Positions 1-5,996 of a stretch of 9,315 nt of DNA are shown here, in pieces. Origin of the DNA: JBHEPS01 sp046261635 (lineage in GTDB: Bacteria > Acidobacteriota > Thermoanaerobaculia > Gp7-AA8). Where the stretch lies: the NCBI GenBank assembly GCA_046261635.1, contig JBHEOL010000167.1:1-9315 (forward strand), read 5' to 3'. Each line of letters starts with the position of its first letter. Within the stretch, counting starts at the first letter, position 1. The notes under the pieces were generated by a model. The model was not told the origin of the DNA. It was given only the letters and a program-made list of their open reading frames with translations, and did not search any database. A program made the translations under genes and the position numbers.

Positions 1-425
1 GTCGCGCACGCGCCCATCGCGATCACGTACCGCGGCTCGGGCATCTGGTCGTAAATCTTCCGGAGCACGGGAGCCATCTTGTCGACGATGGTCCCCTCCA
101 CGATCATCAGGTCCGCCTGCCGGGGAGAGAAGCGAACGACCTCGTAGCCGAAGCGGGAGAGGTCGTAGTGGGACGAGACAGACGACATGAACTCGATTGC
201 GCAGCAGGCGGTTCCGAAGGGGAGCGGCCAGAGCGAGTTGCTCCGCGCCCACTTGATCATCGTGTCGAGCGTCGTCGTGATGAAACTCTGTCCGCCTTCC
301 TCGGGGAAGCGGCGCTCGGCCTCTCCCGGGAGCGTCAGGACTCCCTTTTCGGGCCCCTCGCCGGGCAACTGGTTCTCTTTGCGGTCGATGATCGACGAAT
401 CTACGCTGATTTTCTTGATTGCCAT
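1..425 (-). CDS. nuoB: NADH-quinone oxidoreductase subunit B, 3' end outside the window
   Basis: This is the 20-kDa-type subunit of respiratory complex I, which carries iron-sulfur cluster N2, the last electron carrier before quinone, on the cytoplasmic side of the membrane. The 141 readable residues start at the ATG complement of 423-425. The family signature is clear: a WPLPFGTACCAIEFM stretch with the paired N2 ligands Cys74 and Cys75, then SRFGYEVVRFSPRQADLMIVEGT, and a third ligand Cys140 in AMGAC. The fourth cysteine and the C terminus lie beyond the left edge. The roughly 50-residue N-terminal lead is charged and not recognisable. A good promoter lies just upstream at 469-497, so nuoB appears to open its own transcript. 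nuoA, the usual upstream neighbour, is absent: the other side is occupied by a divergent zapA. Identification is secure from the motifs. Confidence 0.96.
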   Translation of the reverse strand, partial: MAIKKISVDSSIIDRKENQLPGEGPEKGVLTLPGEAERRFPEEGGQSFITTTLDTMIKWARSNSLWPLPFGTACCAIEFMSSVSSHYDLSRFGYEVVRFSPRQADLMIVEGTIVDKMAPVLRKIYDQMPEPRYVIAMGACA

Positions 426-445
426 GAGGTTGGTCTCTCGAGAGT

Positions 446-467
446 CGGGCTCCGAGGCAGGAGCCCG
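446..467. promoter_or_regulatory. 8-bp inverted repeat at the nuoB transcription start
   Basis: CGGGCTCC (446-453) and GGAGCCCG (460-467) form a perfect 8-bp inverted repeat with a 6-nt loop. It lies directly downstream of the nuoB -10 box and straddles the expected start site near 462, where it could be an operator or a leader hairpin. No known operator consensus is recognised. Confidence 0.4.
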
Positions 468-468
468 A

Positions 469-497
469 ATTCTAGTGAGTAGGGAAAGTTTTCACAA
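469..497 (-). promoter_or_regulatory. Sigma70-type promoter for nuoB
   Basis: Read on the minus strand there is TTGTGA (492-497), a 17-bp spacer and TAGAAT (469-474). The match to TTGACA-N17-TATAAT is good and the spacing ideal. Transcription would begin near 462, giving a leader of about 37 nt before the nuoB ATG. Assignment is by motif only. Confidence 0.6.
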
Positions 498-554
498 GCG
501 AGAAAGGAACGTAATTCACGGGTGAACCATCGCGCGGGAAGGGGGTTGGAGGGG

Positions 555-682
555 GATAGGACAGATAGGACCGATAGGACCGATAGGACGGATAGGACGG
601 ATAGGACGCCCTCGTGACTTCTCGCTTCGCACTCATCTCTCCTGACGGTCCTATCTGTCCTATCTGTCCTATCGGTCCTATT
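555..682. repeat. Inverted pair of 9-bp tandem arrays (GATAGGACN)
   Basis: Six 9-bp units of GATAGGACN (N = A, C, C, G, G, G) run from 555 to 608. After a 38-nt spacer, four units occur in inverted orientation (NGTCCTATC) from 647 to 682; the last ends in ATT instead of ATC. The best perfect pairing is about 19 bp (555-573 with 646-664). Flanking G-rich (541-554) and C-rich (685-704) runs would extend the stem. It sits in the divergent gap between nuoB and zapA, between the two promoters. Confidence 0.9.
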
Positions 683-714
683 GCCCCCACCCTCCCTCCC
701 GCCCCGGTCGTCTT

Positions 715-723
715 TGTTATACT
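715..723 (+). promoter_or_regulatory. Extended -10 promoter for zapA
   Basis: TG (715-716), one base, then TATACT (718-723) form an extended -10 element. No convincing -35 is seen at the right distance, which fits the extended -10 class. Transcription would start near 730, leaving a leader of only about 13 nt before the ATG at 743, and no ribosome binding site is visible in it. Confidence 0.5.
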
Positions 724-742
724 CAATCCGGTTAAAACTCCG

Positions 743-1042
743 ATGGCCGGAAAAGCAGACCCAGTCACGGTTGAAATCTTTGGAGAAACTTACGTTGTTC
801 GCGGGGAAGGAGACCCAGCGTACCTAACGGAGCTCGCCCGAGTTGTCGACGACCGGATGCGGGAGATCGCGCCGCAGGTGGCGACCGGGGATCCGACGAA
901 GATCGCGATCCTCGCCGCACTGAACATCGCGGATGAGTTCTCCCGTTACCGCCACCAGCGGGAATCGGGAGTCGGCAGGTGGAAAGAGAAAACGGAACAG
1001 CTGATCGAGCGCCTCGGGACCCATATCGAGGCGTCGGACTGA
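743..1042 (+). CDS. zapA: Cell division protein ZapA
   Basis: ZapA is a small cytoplasmic protein that binds FtsZ and promotes bundling of the division ring. The 99-residue product has the family layout: an N-terminal beta-rich head (VTVEIFGETYVVRGEGDPAYLTELARVVDDRMREIA) followed by a long helix able to form the dimer coiled coil (residues about 55-95). Length is typical. I chose the ATG at 743 because the open frame upstream only translates the repeat array into Pro/Ile/Cys-rich nonsense and because an extended -10 box ends 19 nt before this ATG. The stop is followed within about 12 nt by the predicted 6S RNA, and then by rny and ymdB. The zapA-6S RNA adjacency is known from many bacteria, and the two may share a transcript here. 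Confidence 0.9.
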   Translation: MAGKADPVTVEIFGETYVVRGEGDPAYLTELARVVDDRMREIAPQVATGDPTKIAILAALNIADEFSRYRHQRESGVGRWKEKTEQLIERLGTHIEASD

Positions 1043-1053
1043 ACGAAACGAGA

Positions 1054-1258
1054 TCGGAGGACCCTGCGGAGTACGTGATGAGCATTCGCTATTTGAACCA
1101 ACTCCCTAATTGCGGGAGCCTGAGTCTCCTGGCCAGAGCAGGCCTTCACTCCTCCGGGAGTCAGAGGGAAGCCAATCGGCCCGGCGCAGGGCTCCCACCT
1201 GTTTCACGCAGGTTCAATTAGGTAACCTCACACGGCTCAGGCGGGGCCTCCGAGCTTT
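1054..1258 (+). ncRNA. ssrS: 6S RNA (RNA polymerase-binding regulator)
   Basis: 6S RNA mimics an open promoter and sequesters sigma70 holoenzyme. The roughly 205-nt region folds as a long rod. The closing stem is TCGGAGG-A-CCCTGC (1054-1067) with GCGGGG-CCTCCGA (1241-1253), with a single bulged A. Further short pairs (GAG and GUG against CUC and CAC) continue it to a large central bubble at about 1083-1113 and 1200-1228. An upper arm is closed by GGGAGCC (1114-1120) with GGCTCCC (1190-1196), and there is a terminal hairpin ACTCC-TCCG-GGAGT (1148-1161). A run of five T (1256-1260) follows the closing stem, so the 3' end could be made by intrinsic termination. Position between zapA and rny matches the common zapA-ssrS synteny. 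The family call rests on architecture, the closing-stem sequence and context; no covariance search was possible. Confidence 0.8.
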
Positions 1259-1340
1259 TTCGATCCCGTTTTCAATCTCCACACTCGCGAGCCTCCCTCG
1301 CTGGCGCGGCCTTCGGGTCGCCTCTCCCCTTGGAGGTCGA

Positions 1341-2903
1341 GTGGAAATCGTCATCACGATCCTGGGTGCCCTGGCCGGGGCGGTGATCCTCGCCGCGCTG
1401 TGGGCCATGGTGTACCGCAAGCGCGCTCAAATTCAGATCGAAGAGGCGCGGCGGGACGCGCAGCGCATCACGGAAGACGCGCAACGGAGCGCGGACGCTC
1501 GCCTCAAGGAAGCGACCGTCGAGGCGAAGGAGAGAGTCCTCGCGGCGCGGGCCGAGTTCGACAAGACCTCGCGCGAGCGGCGGGACGAGCTGAAGGCCTC
1601 CGAGAAGCGGATCCAGCAGAAGGAAGAGCAGGTCGACCGGAAGACGCAGCAGCTCGAGCGCCGCGAGGCCGACAGCGAGAGAAAAGAGAAGGATCTGGCC
1701 GGGCGTGAGGAGCGCGTTCAGCAGAAAGAGGCGGAGGCCGAGCACCTGGTCGAGGAGCAGCGCCGGCGGCTCGAGCAGATCTCCGGGCTGACGGCCGAGG
1801 AGGCCCGCCGCGAGCTGATCCGCGGGATCGAGGTCGAGGCGAAGCTGGAGGCCGCGAACCTGATCAAGCGGATCGAGTCCGAAGCGGTGGAGCTGGGCAA
1901 CATCAAGGCGCAGCGGATCATCGGCACGGCGATCCAGAGGATGGCCTCGGACTACGTCGCCGAGAACACGGTCTCGGTCGTCGACCTCCCCTCCGAGGAC
2001 ATGAAGGGGAGGATCATCGGGCGGGAAGGGCGGAACATTCGCGCGCTCGAGCTCGCGACCGGCGTCGATCTGATCGTCGACGACACGCCCGAGGCGGTCA
2101 TCCTCTCGGGCTTCGACCCGATCCGGCGCGAGGTCGCGCGGATCTCGCTCGAGCGGCTGATGGCGGACGGGCGCATCCATCCCGCGCGCATCGAGGAGAT
2201 CGTCGACAAGGTCCGGGTCGAGCTCGAGGACAAGCTGTTCGAGGAGGGGGAGGCCGCGGCCTTCTCGATCGGGATCACGGACATCAACCCCGAGGTCCTC
2301 AAGCTCCTCGGGCGCCTCCGGTATCGCACCTCGTACGGGCAGAACGTGCTGATGCACTCGCTCGAGGTCGCGCAGCTGGCCTCGCTCATGGCAACGGAAC
2401 TGGGCGCCGATCCCACGATCGCGAGGCGGGGCGGCCTGCTCCACGACATCGGCAAGGCGATCGACCGCGAGATGGAAGGGACCCACCTGGAGCTCGGCCG
2501 CCAGGTGCTCGAGAAGTACGGCGAGAAGCGAGAGATCATCCACGCGATGGAGTGCCACCACGGCGACTACGACCCGCAGACCGTCGAGGCGGTGCTCGTG
2601 AACGCCGCGGACGCGCTCTCGGCCGCGCGCCCGGGCGCGCGCCGCGAGATCCTCGAGAACTACGTTCACCGGCTCGAGCGGCTCGAGTCGATCGCCGACA
2701 GCTTCGACGGGGTCAACAAGTCGTTCGCGATCCAGGCCGGCCGCGAGCTCCGCATCATCGTCAACGCCGAGCGGCTCACCGACGAGCAGTCGATCTGGCT
2801 CTCGAAGGACGTCGCGCGTCGCATCGAGTCGGAGCTCCAGTATCCGGGGCAGATCAAGGTAACGGTCATCCGGGAGACTCGGGCGGTCGATTTTGCGAAG
2901 TGA
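1341..2903 (+). CDS. rny: Ribonuclease Y
   Basis: RNase Y is a membrane-anchored endoribonuclease that starts mRNA decay in many bacteria. The 520-residue product, the usual family length, has an N-terminal transmembrane segment (residues about 2-22), a long charged coiled coil (about 25-190), a KH RNA-binding domain with GREG at 227-230 in IIGREGRNIRALE, and an HD phosphohydrolase domain with the catalytic His368-Asp369 in GLLHDIGKAID, plus CHHGDY downstream. I chose the GTG at 1341: GGAGGT lies just before it (1332-1337), the peptide then begins with the membrane anchor, and the open frame upstream would run through the 6S RNA. The stop is followed by an inverted tandem array and then ymdB. 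The rny-ymdB order supports a joint role in RNA turnover. Confidence 0.96.
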   Translation: MEIVITILGALAGAVILAALWAMVYRKRAQIQIEEARRDAQRITEDAQRSADARLKEATVEAKERVLAARAEFDKTSRERRDELKASEKRIQQKEEQVDRKTQQLERREADSERKEKDLAGREERVQQKEAEAEHLVEEQRRRLEQISGLTAEEARRELIRGIEVEAKLEAANLIKRIESEAVELGNIKAQRIIGTAIQRMASDYVAENTVSVVDLPSEDMKGRIIGREGRNIRALELATGVDLIVDDTPEAVILSGFDPIRREVARISLERLMADGRIHPARIEEIVDKVRVELEDKLFEEGEAAAFSIGITDINPEVLKLLGRLRYRTSYGQNVLMHSLEVAQLASLMATELGADPTIARRGGLLHDIGKAIDREMEGTHLELGRQVLEKYGEKREIIHAMECHHGDYDPQTVEAVLVNAADALSAARPGARREILENYVHRLERLESIADSFDGVNKSFAIQAGRELRIIVNAERLTDEQSIWLSKDVARRIESELQYPGQIKVTVIRETRAVDFAK

Positions 2904-2909
2904 CGTATG

Positions 2910-3098
2910 GGTCTAGGGGTTGACGGGTCTAGGAGTCTAGGGGTCTAGGAGTCTGGGAGTCGGGCTCGAACGCGAGTCAGCCCAGGATTCCACTCCTCGG
3001 AGGCCTGCAAGTCTTTCTGGCGCGCCCGGACTTTCGACGGACCCCCTAGACCCCTAGACTCCTAGACCCCTAGACTCCGATCCTTAGACCCCTAGACT
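2910..3098. repeat. Inverted pair of 8-bp tandem arrays (RGTCTAGG)
   Basis: Seven 8-bp units (consensus RGTCTAGG; units 2, 6 and 7 diverged) run from 2910 to 2965, starting 6 nt after the rny stop. After a 79-nt spacer, the inverse unit CCTAGACY recurs from 3045 to 3098, with one interrupted stretch around 3077-3084. Positions 2926-2949 pair perfectly with 3045-3068 (24 bp). The first base alternates A/G in both arms, as if a 16-bp dimer had been copied. The right arm ends 27 nt before the ymdB start and forms most of its leader. Confidence 0.9.
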
Positions 3099-3124
3099 CT
3101 GCGAAATCGAAAGTAGACAGCGAG

Positions 3125-3913
3125 ATGGTCCGAATTCTCTACATCGGCGACGTGGTCGGCCAGCCTGGGCGCAAGGCGCTCCGCTCGAAGCTCGAGAGCG
3201 TGATCGATCGGGAGAAGGTCGACTTCACGATCGTCAACATCGAGAACGCCGCCGCCGGGTTCGGCGTGACGGAGGGGATCCTCGACGAGCTCTCCGATCT
3301 TCCGATCGACCTCTACACCTCCGGCAACCACATCTGGGACAAGAAGGAGTTCGTCGAGCGCCTCGACGAGATGGACAACATCATCCGCCCGGCGAACTAC
3401 CCCGAGGGAAATCCGGGGCGCGGGCGCGCGGTGAAAAAGACCGCCGGCGGCGTGAAGGTCGGGGTGATTCAGGTGATGGGGCAGGTCTTCATGCCTCCCT
3501 GCGACAATCCCTTCTACGTCATCGAGCGGGAGCTCAAGGCGCTCGACGGCGACATCAAGGTCGTCCTCGTCGACATGCACTGCGAGGCGACCTCCGAAAA
3601 GCAGGCGATGGGGCGTCACCTGGACGGCCGCGTGTCCGCCGTGGTCGGAACGCACACACACGTGCCGACGGCCGACGAGCGAATCCTCCCGCGCGGCACC
3701 GCCTTCCAGACCGACGTGGGGATGACCGGAGCCTACGACTCGATCATCGGGTTCCGTCCCGAGGAGATCCTCGAGAAGTTCCTCATGAACACCCCGCGAC
3801 GGATGGAGGTCGCCAAGCGCGACGTGCGGCTCGTCGGCGCGCTCATCGACGTCGACGAGGAGAGCGGCCAGGCGCGCTCGATCCTGCGCGTGAGCGAGCC
3901 GACGGGCGAGTGA
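3125..3913 (+). CDS. ymdB: YmdB-type cyclic nucleotide phosphodiesterase (TIGR00282-like metallophosphoesterase)
   Basis: YmdB proteins are cytoplasmic dinuclear-metal phosphodiesterases that hydrolyse 2',3'- and 3',5'-cyclic nucleotides; in Bacillus subtilis YmdB is linked to RNase Y and to biofilm formation. The 262-residue product has typical length and all expected metal ligands: Asp9 in GDVVG, Glu40-Asn41 in NIENAA, Asn68-His69 in SGNHIWDKKE, His152 in VDMHCEATSEK, and His177 and His179 in GTHTHVPTAD. The closing TDVGMTGAYDSIIG motif is also present. The ATG at 3125 has only a weak upstream GCGAG. The gene follows rny across an inverted tandem array and overlaps the next gene by 4 nt, so at least ymdB and its downstream neighbour are translationally coupled. 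Confidence 0.94.
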   Translation: MVRILYIGDVVGQPGRKALRSKLESVIDREKVDFTIVNIENAAAGFGVTEGILDELSDLPIDLYTSGNHIWDKKEFVERLDEMDNIIRPANYPEGNPGRGRAVKKTAGGVKVGVIQVMGQVFMPPCDNPFYVIERELKALDGDIKVVLVDMHCEATSEKQAMGRHLDGRVSAVVGTHTHVPTADERILPRGTAFQTDVGMTGAYDSIIGFRPEEILEKFLMNTPRRMEVAKRDVRLVGALIDVDEESGQARSILRVSEPTGE

Positions 3914-4563
3914 GCGCGATGGGCGCGACTCCCGCGCAGCGCGGCATCGCCGTCTTCACGCTCGGCCACGTCCCCGCGGACGCGGTCGACTCGCTCTCCG
4001 CGCTCTTCGACCGCGTCGAAATTCTTCCTCTCGAGTTGGATCCGGACGCCTCGCTCGCCGCCTCGCAGACGCTCCTCCGCGCGGCCGTGAATCGCGCCGC
4101 AGGCGACTGGGTTCTCCTCCTGCGAGAAGGAGAGAGCGTGACGCCCGCCGCGGCGGTCGAGATGAGTGCCTCCGTGACCGATCCCCCGAAAGCGTGGGGC
4201 TTTCGCCTCCGCATCGCGCCCTCGTGCGGAGGACGGATTCTGCGCCTCGAGGGGACGCGCTCGGGGGAGATCCGCTTCTTCCATCGCAGGCATGCGCGCT
4301 TCGACCTGCGCGGGCGCGGTGGGGAGATGAATGTCGAAGGCACCGTCCTTCGCCTCGGCGAGCCGATCGAGCGGGAGCTGTTTCCCTCAGACGAGGCGCA
4401 CCGCGCGTGGCTGGCCGCGCATGGCGTGCCGCACTCCGGCCTGCGCCGAATGCTCCTCTTCGCGCGGCGCGCCTTCGCCGCGCGGGCTCTCCTCAGAAGT
4501 CGCGCAACGCTGCGCTACTTGTGGGACGAGGCGGGGTGGGACCGGGGGGGACCGGAGTCGTGA
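3910..4563 (+). CDS. Degenerate family-2 glycosyltransferase-like protein, function unknown
   Basis: The 217-residue product is not firmly recognised. Residues 57-80 (RAAVNRAAGDWVLLLREGESVTPA) resemble the stretch of GT-A family-2 glycosyltransferases that normally reads A-x-GDWVL-x-LDADE and binds the metal-nucleotide sugar, but here the aspartates are replaced by L-R-E-G-E. A later part (GEIRFFHRRHARFD, 119-132) resembles the segment before the acceptor-site HE of such enzymes. There is no signal peptide or clear membrane segment; the C terminus is Arg/Ala-rich. The GTG at 3910 overlaps the ymdB TGA (GTGA), indicating translational coupling; an ATG at 3919 is an alternative start. The stop codon lies inside the first units of a tandem array. 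It may be an inactive or non-metal-dependent GT2 derivative, or an unrelated family. Confidence 0.6.
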   Translation: MSAMGATPAQRGIAVFTLGHVPADAVDSLSALFDRVEILPLELDPDASLAASQTLLRAAVNRAAGDWVLLLREGESVTPAAAVEMSASVTDPPKAWGFRLRIAPSCGGRILRLEGTRSGEIRFFHRRHARFDLRGRGGEMNVEGTVLRLGEPIERELFPSDEAHRAWLAAHGVPHSGLRRMLLFARRAFAARALLRSRATLRYLWDEAGWDRGGPES

Positions 4564-4813
4564 GTCAGGAGTCGGGAGTCAGGAGTCTCCCCCGCCCGAC
4601 CGAATGCAGAATGCAGAATGCAAAATGCAAAATGTAGAAAGGGCGGGAATGCACTCTGCGCTGCACGCGCGGCCGCGCCGACCCTGATTAGGGCCCTTTT
4701 TGGATGTTTCATTTTGCATTCTGCATTTTGCATTCGTCCTTCGTTTGTCCCCTCGCCGTGACCGGTTCCCTGAGCGCCGCCCACTCGATCCGCCGACTCC
4801 CGACTCCCGACCC
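4555..4813. repeat. Two nested inverted pairs of 7-bp tandem arrays
   Basis: This accounts for nearly all of the 309-nt gap. The outer left arm has five 7-bp units GAGTCRG (4555-4589) overlapping the stop of the upstream gene. Its inverse (CCGACTC) recurs at 4793-4813. Inside lie five units ATGCARA (4604-4638) and their inverse TYTGCAT (4706-4733, one unit diverged). The inner arms share a 17-bp perfect match (4611-4627 with 4710-4726) and continue with AAAGGGC (4638-4644) pairing GCCCTTT (4693-4699). The apical segment is GC-rich. The two motif families are arranged in mirror order, making one composite palindrome of about 260 nt. The A/T-rich inner arms stand out from the surrounding DNA. 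Confidence 0.88.
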
Positions 4814-4842
4814 AAAAGCGAAAGCCCGCCTCTCGGCGGGCT
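4814..4842 (-). terminator. Intrinsic terminator of the AraC-type gene
   Basis: Read on the minus strand, AGCCCGCC (4835-4842), a GAGA loop and GGCGGGCT (4823-4830) form a perfect 8-bp GC stem with a GNRA-type tetraloop, followed by TTCGCTTTT (4822-4814). It lies 31 nt beyond the stop of the minus-strand AraC-type gene. Confidence 0.8.
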
Positions 4843-4872
4843 CTTTCGTCCGTCGCAGCGCATGCTGGCGCG

Positions 4873-5247
4873 CTACTGCTCGATCTCCGACTCGACCCAG
4901 CGATTCTTCGAGATCTGGCGCAGGTTGCCGTTCACCCGGAACTGGCGCGGCGACATCCCGAAGCGTCTGCGGAACTGCTGGCGGAAGTAGTTCTCCGAGT
5001 CGAACCCGCAAAGGCGCGCGACCTGGGTGATCCGCATGTTGCCGCTCTTGAGCAGGCGAGCCGCCTTCTCGAGCCGCTTCTGCTTGAGGAACTGGCTCAG
5101 GAGCTTTCCCGTGGCGCGGTGAAAGCGGCCGGAGACGTACTGCCGGGTGAAGCCGAGATCTCGGGAGACGGCTTCGACCGTGAGGTCGTCGTCGTTCTTC
5201 ATCCGGTTGCGAACGGTTTTCATCAGGGTTCGGACAAGCCCATCCAT
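4873..5247 (-). CDS. Stand-alone AraC-type helix-turn-helix transcription factor
   Basis: The 124-residue product consists almost only of an AraC-family DNA-binding domain (residues about 22-104) with two helix-turn-helix units. The first is around LTVEAVSRDLGFTRQYVSGRF. The second is the highly typical ITQVARLCGFDSENYFRQQF, closing with RRRFGMSPRQFR. No ligand-binding or receiver domain is present, and about 20 residues form a polar tail. The second half is like the output domain of hybrid two-component regulators. I chose the ATG at the complement of 5245-5247 because AGGAGT (5254-5259) stands 6 nt before it; an ATG at 5262 in frame lacks such a site. The gene is divergent from the cyclic-nucleotide-binding-fold gene and may control it or itself. 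Target and signal cannot be inferred. Confidence 0.9.
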   Translation of the reverse strand: MDGLVRTLMKTVRNRMKNDDDLTVEAVSRDLGFTRQYVSGRFHRATGKLLSQFLKQKRLEKAARLLKSGNMRITQVARLCGFDSENYFRQQFRRRFGMSPRQFRVNGNLRQISKNRWVESEIEQ

Positions 5248-5370
5248 GGCTGTACTCCTCATCGCCAGAGTTGGGTTGACGCGGTGTGGAGGCTGGCGGA
5301 ATCCTCCGGTTCATGGTTCCGTCATCGGGCGAAACGAAGACGACCACATGACAAAGTCAACCGTTACCAC

Positions 5371-5376
5371 ATTATA
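5371..5376 (-). promoter_or_regulatory. Candidate -10 box for the AraC-type gene
   Basis: A perfect TATAAT is read on the minus strand at 5371-5376, about 124 nt upstream of the chosen ATG. No good -35 is visible at 16-18 nt. A hairpin CGGGCC-GGAAAGA-GGCCCG (5382-5400) takes up the spacer and -35 position, so an activator or the hairpin itself could matter. Confidence 0.4.
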
Positions 5377-5446
5377 CCCCTCGGGCCGGAAAGAGGCCCG
5401 CCCTCCATGTAAGTCTTTAGTCACCATCTTCGAGGGCTTCGAGGCC

Positions 5447-5452
5447 TACAAT
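5447..5452 (+). promoter_or_regulatory. Candidate -10 box for the CNB-fold gene
   Basis: TACAAT at 5447-5452 is followed 20 nt later by the ATG at 5473, with a strong purine-rich ribosome binding site (GAGGAGGG) in between. The -35 region is poor, which would suit an activated promoter next to a divergent AraC-type regulator. Confidence 0.4.
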
Positions 5453-5472
5453 GGCCCGGGAGAGGAGGGTGG

Positions 5473-5979
5473 ATGTCGGAATACTCGTTTCTTCAGAAAG
5501 TGCCGCTCTTCGAGCAGTTCGACGAGTCGGAGCTCGGCCGGCTCGACCGGCTCCTGGTCCGGACCACGTTCGAGCCGGGCGAGCTGATCCTCGGCGACGG
5601 CCAGCCCAACCGGGCGCTGCACATCGTTCGAGACGGGCGGGTTCGCGTGAGTCGCGCGACCGACGAGGGAGACGTGATCCTTTCCGATCTGCCGGCCGGC
5701 CGGACTTTCGGGGAGCTCTCGATCCTCGACGGCGGGACCGCGAGCGCGACCCTCCGGGCACTTCCGCGGACGGTCGTCCTCTCGCTATCCTTCGTGGATC
5801 TCAACCAGATCCTCGACGACTCTCCTTCGACCGCGGCAAAGTTCTGGCGGGCGATCGCCCTCGACCTCCGCGCGCGCCTGCTCCAGACGAACGAGGTCGT
5901 GCAGACGTACTTCGCCGTGAACCGGAATCTCGTGGAGAACCCGCGGTTTCGCGAGGCGTACGCGATGATGGCGAAGTAG
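5473..5979 (+). CDS. Cyclic nucleotide-binding-fold (Crp-type sensor) protein without a DNA-binding domain
   Basis: The 168-residue product has one cyclic nucleotide-binding-type beta barrel (residues about 7-120). It opens with FLQKVPLFEQFDESELGRLDRLL and includes the conserved PGELILGDGQPNRALHIVRDGRVRVSR region. The phosphate-binding cassette is FGELSILDGGTASATLRA at 79-96. The arginine that contacts the cyclic phosphate in CRP-type cassettes (in P-R-S-A-T) is replaced by Ala90, so canonical cAMP binding is doubtful. A C-terminal helical stretch (121-165) follows, but no Crp-type helix-turn-helix. It is therefore likely a sensor or adaptor rather than a transcription factor. The ATG at 5473 has an excellent GAGGAGGG site before it. 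The next gene, MazG-like, starts 17 nt after the stop, suggesting an operon. Confidence 0.88.
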   Translation: MSEYSFLQKVPLFEQFDESELGRLDRLLVRTTFEPGELILGDGQPNRALHIVRDGRVRVSRATDEGDVILSDLPAGRTFGELSILDGGTASATLRALPRTVVLSLSFVDLNQILDDSPSTAAKFWRAIALDLRARLLQTNEVVQTYFAVNRNLVENPRFREAYAMMAK

Positions 5980-5996
5980 CTGCAATCGGAGAAACC

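Noticed and set aside
614..742. N-terminal extension of ZapA in the open frame
   Set aside because: It translates the inverted 9-bp array into a Pro-Ile-Cys-rich repeat, lacks ZapA homology, and the zapA promoter lies inside it.
1110..1340. 77-residue N-terminal extension of RNase Y in the open frame
   Set aside because: It overlaps the predicted 6S RNA, would place sequence before the N-terminal membrane anchor, and the GTG at 1341 has GGAGGT upstream and gives the normal 520-residue length.
1272..2669. 465-codon minus-strand open frame opposite rny
   Set aside because: It is a shadow of a GC-rich coding sequence; its Arg/Leu/Asp/Val-rich product has no recognisable motif, while the plus strand encodes a complete RNase Y.
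555..4813. CRISPR array
   Set aside because: Units are 7-9 bp with no spacers between them and occur in inverted pairs; CRISPR repeats are longer and separated by unique spacers.
4555..4813. Insertion sequence or MITE
   Set aside because: There is no transposase, no target-site duplication that I can see, and the arms are tandem heptamers rather than conserved terminal inverted repeats. A non-autonomous element cannot be fully excluded.
4709..5347. Minus-strand open frame covering the AraC-type gene in another frame
   Set aside because: Its product is Arg/Pro-rich without motifs and runs through the terminator; the real AraC-type domain is in a different frame.
5451..5996. Long N-terminal extension of the MazG-like protein
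   Set aside because: It overlaps the CNB-fold gene in another frame and is Arg/Pro-rich without motifs; the ATG at 5997 has a proper ribosome binding site.
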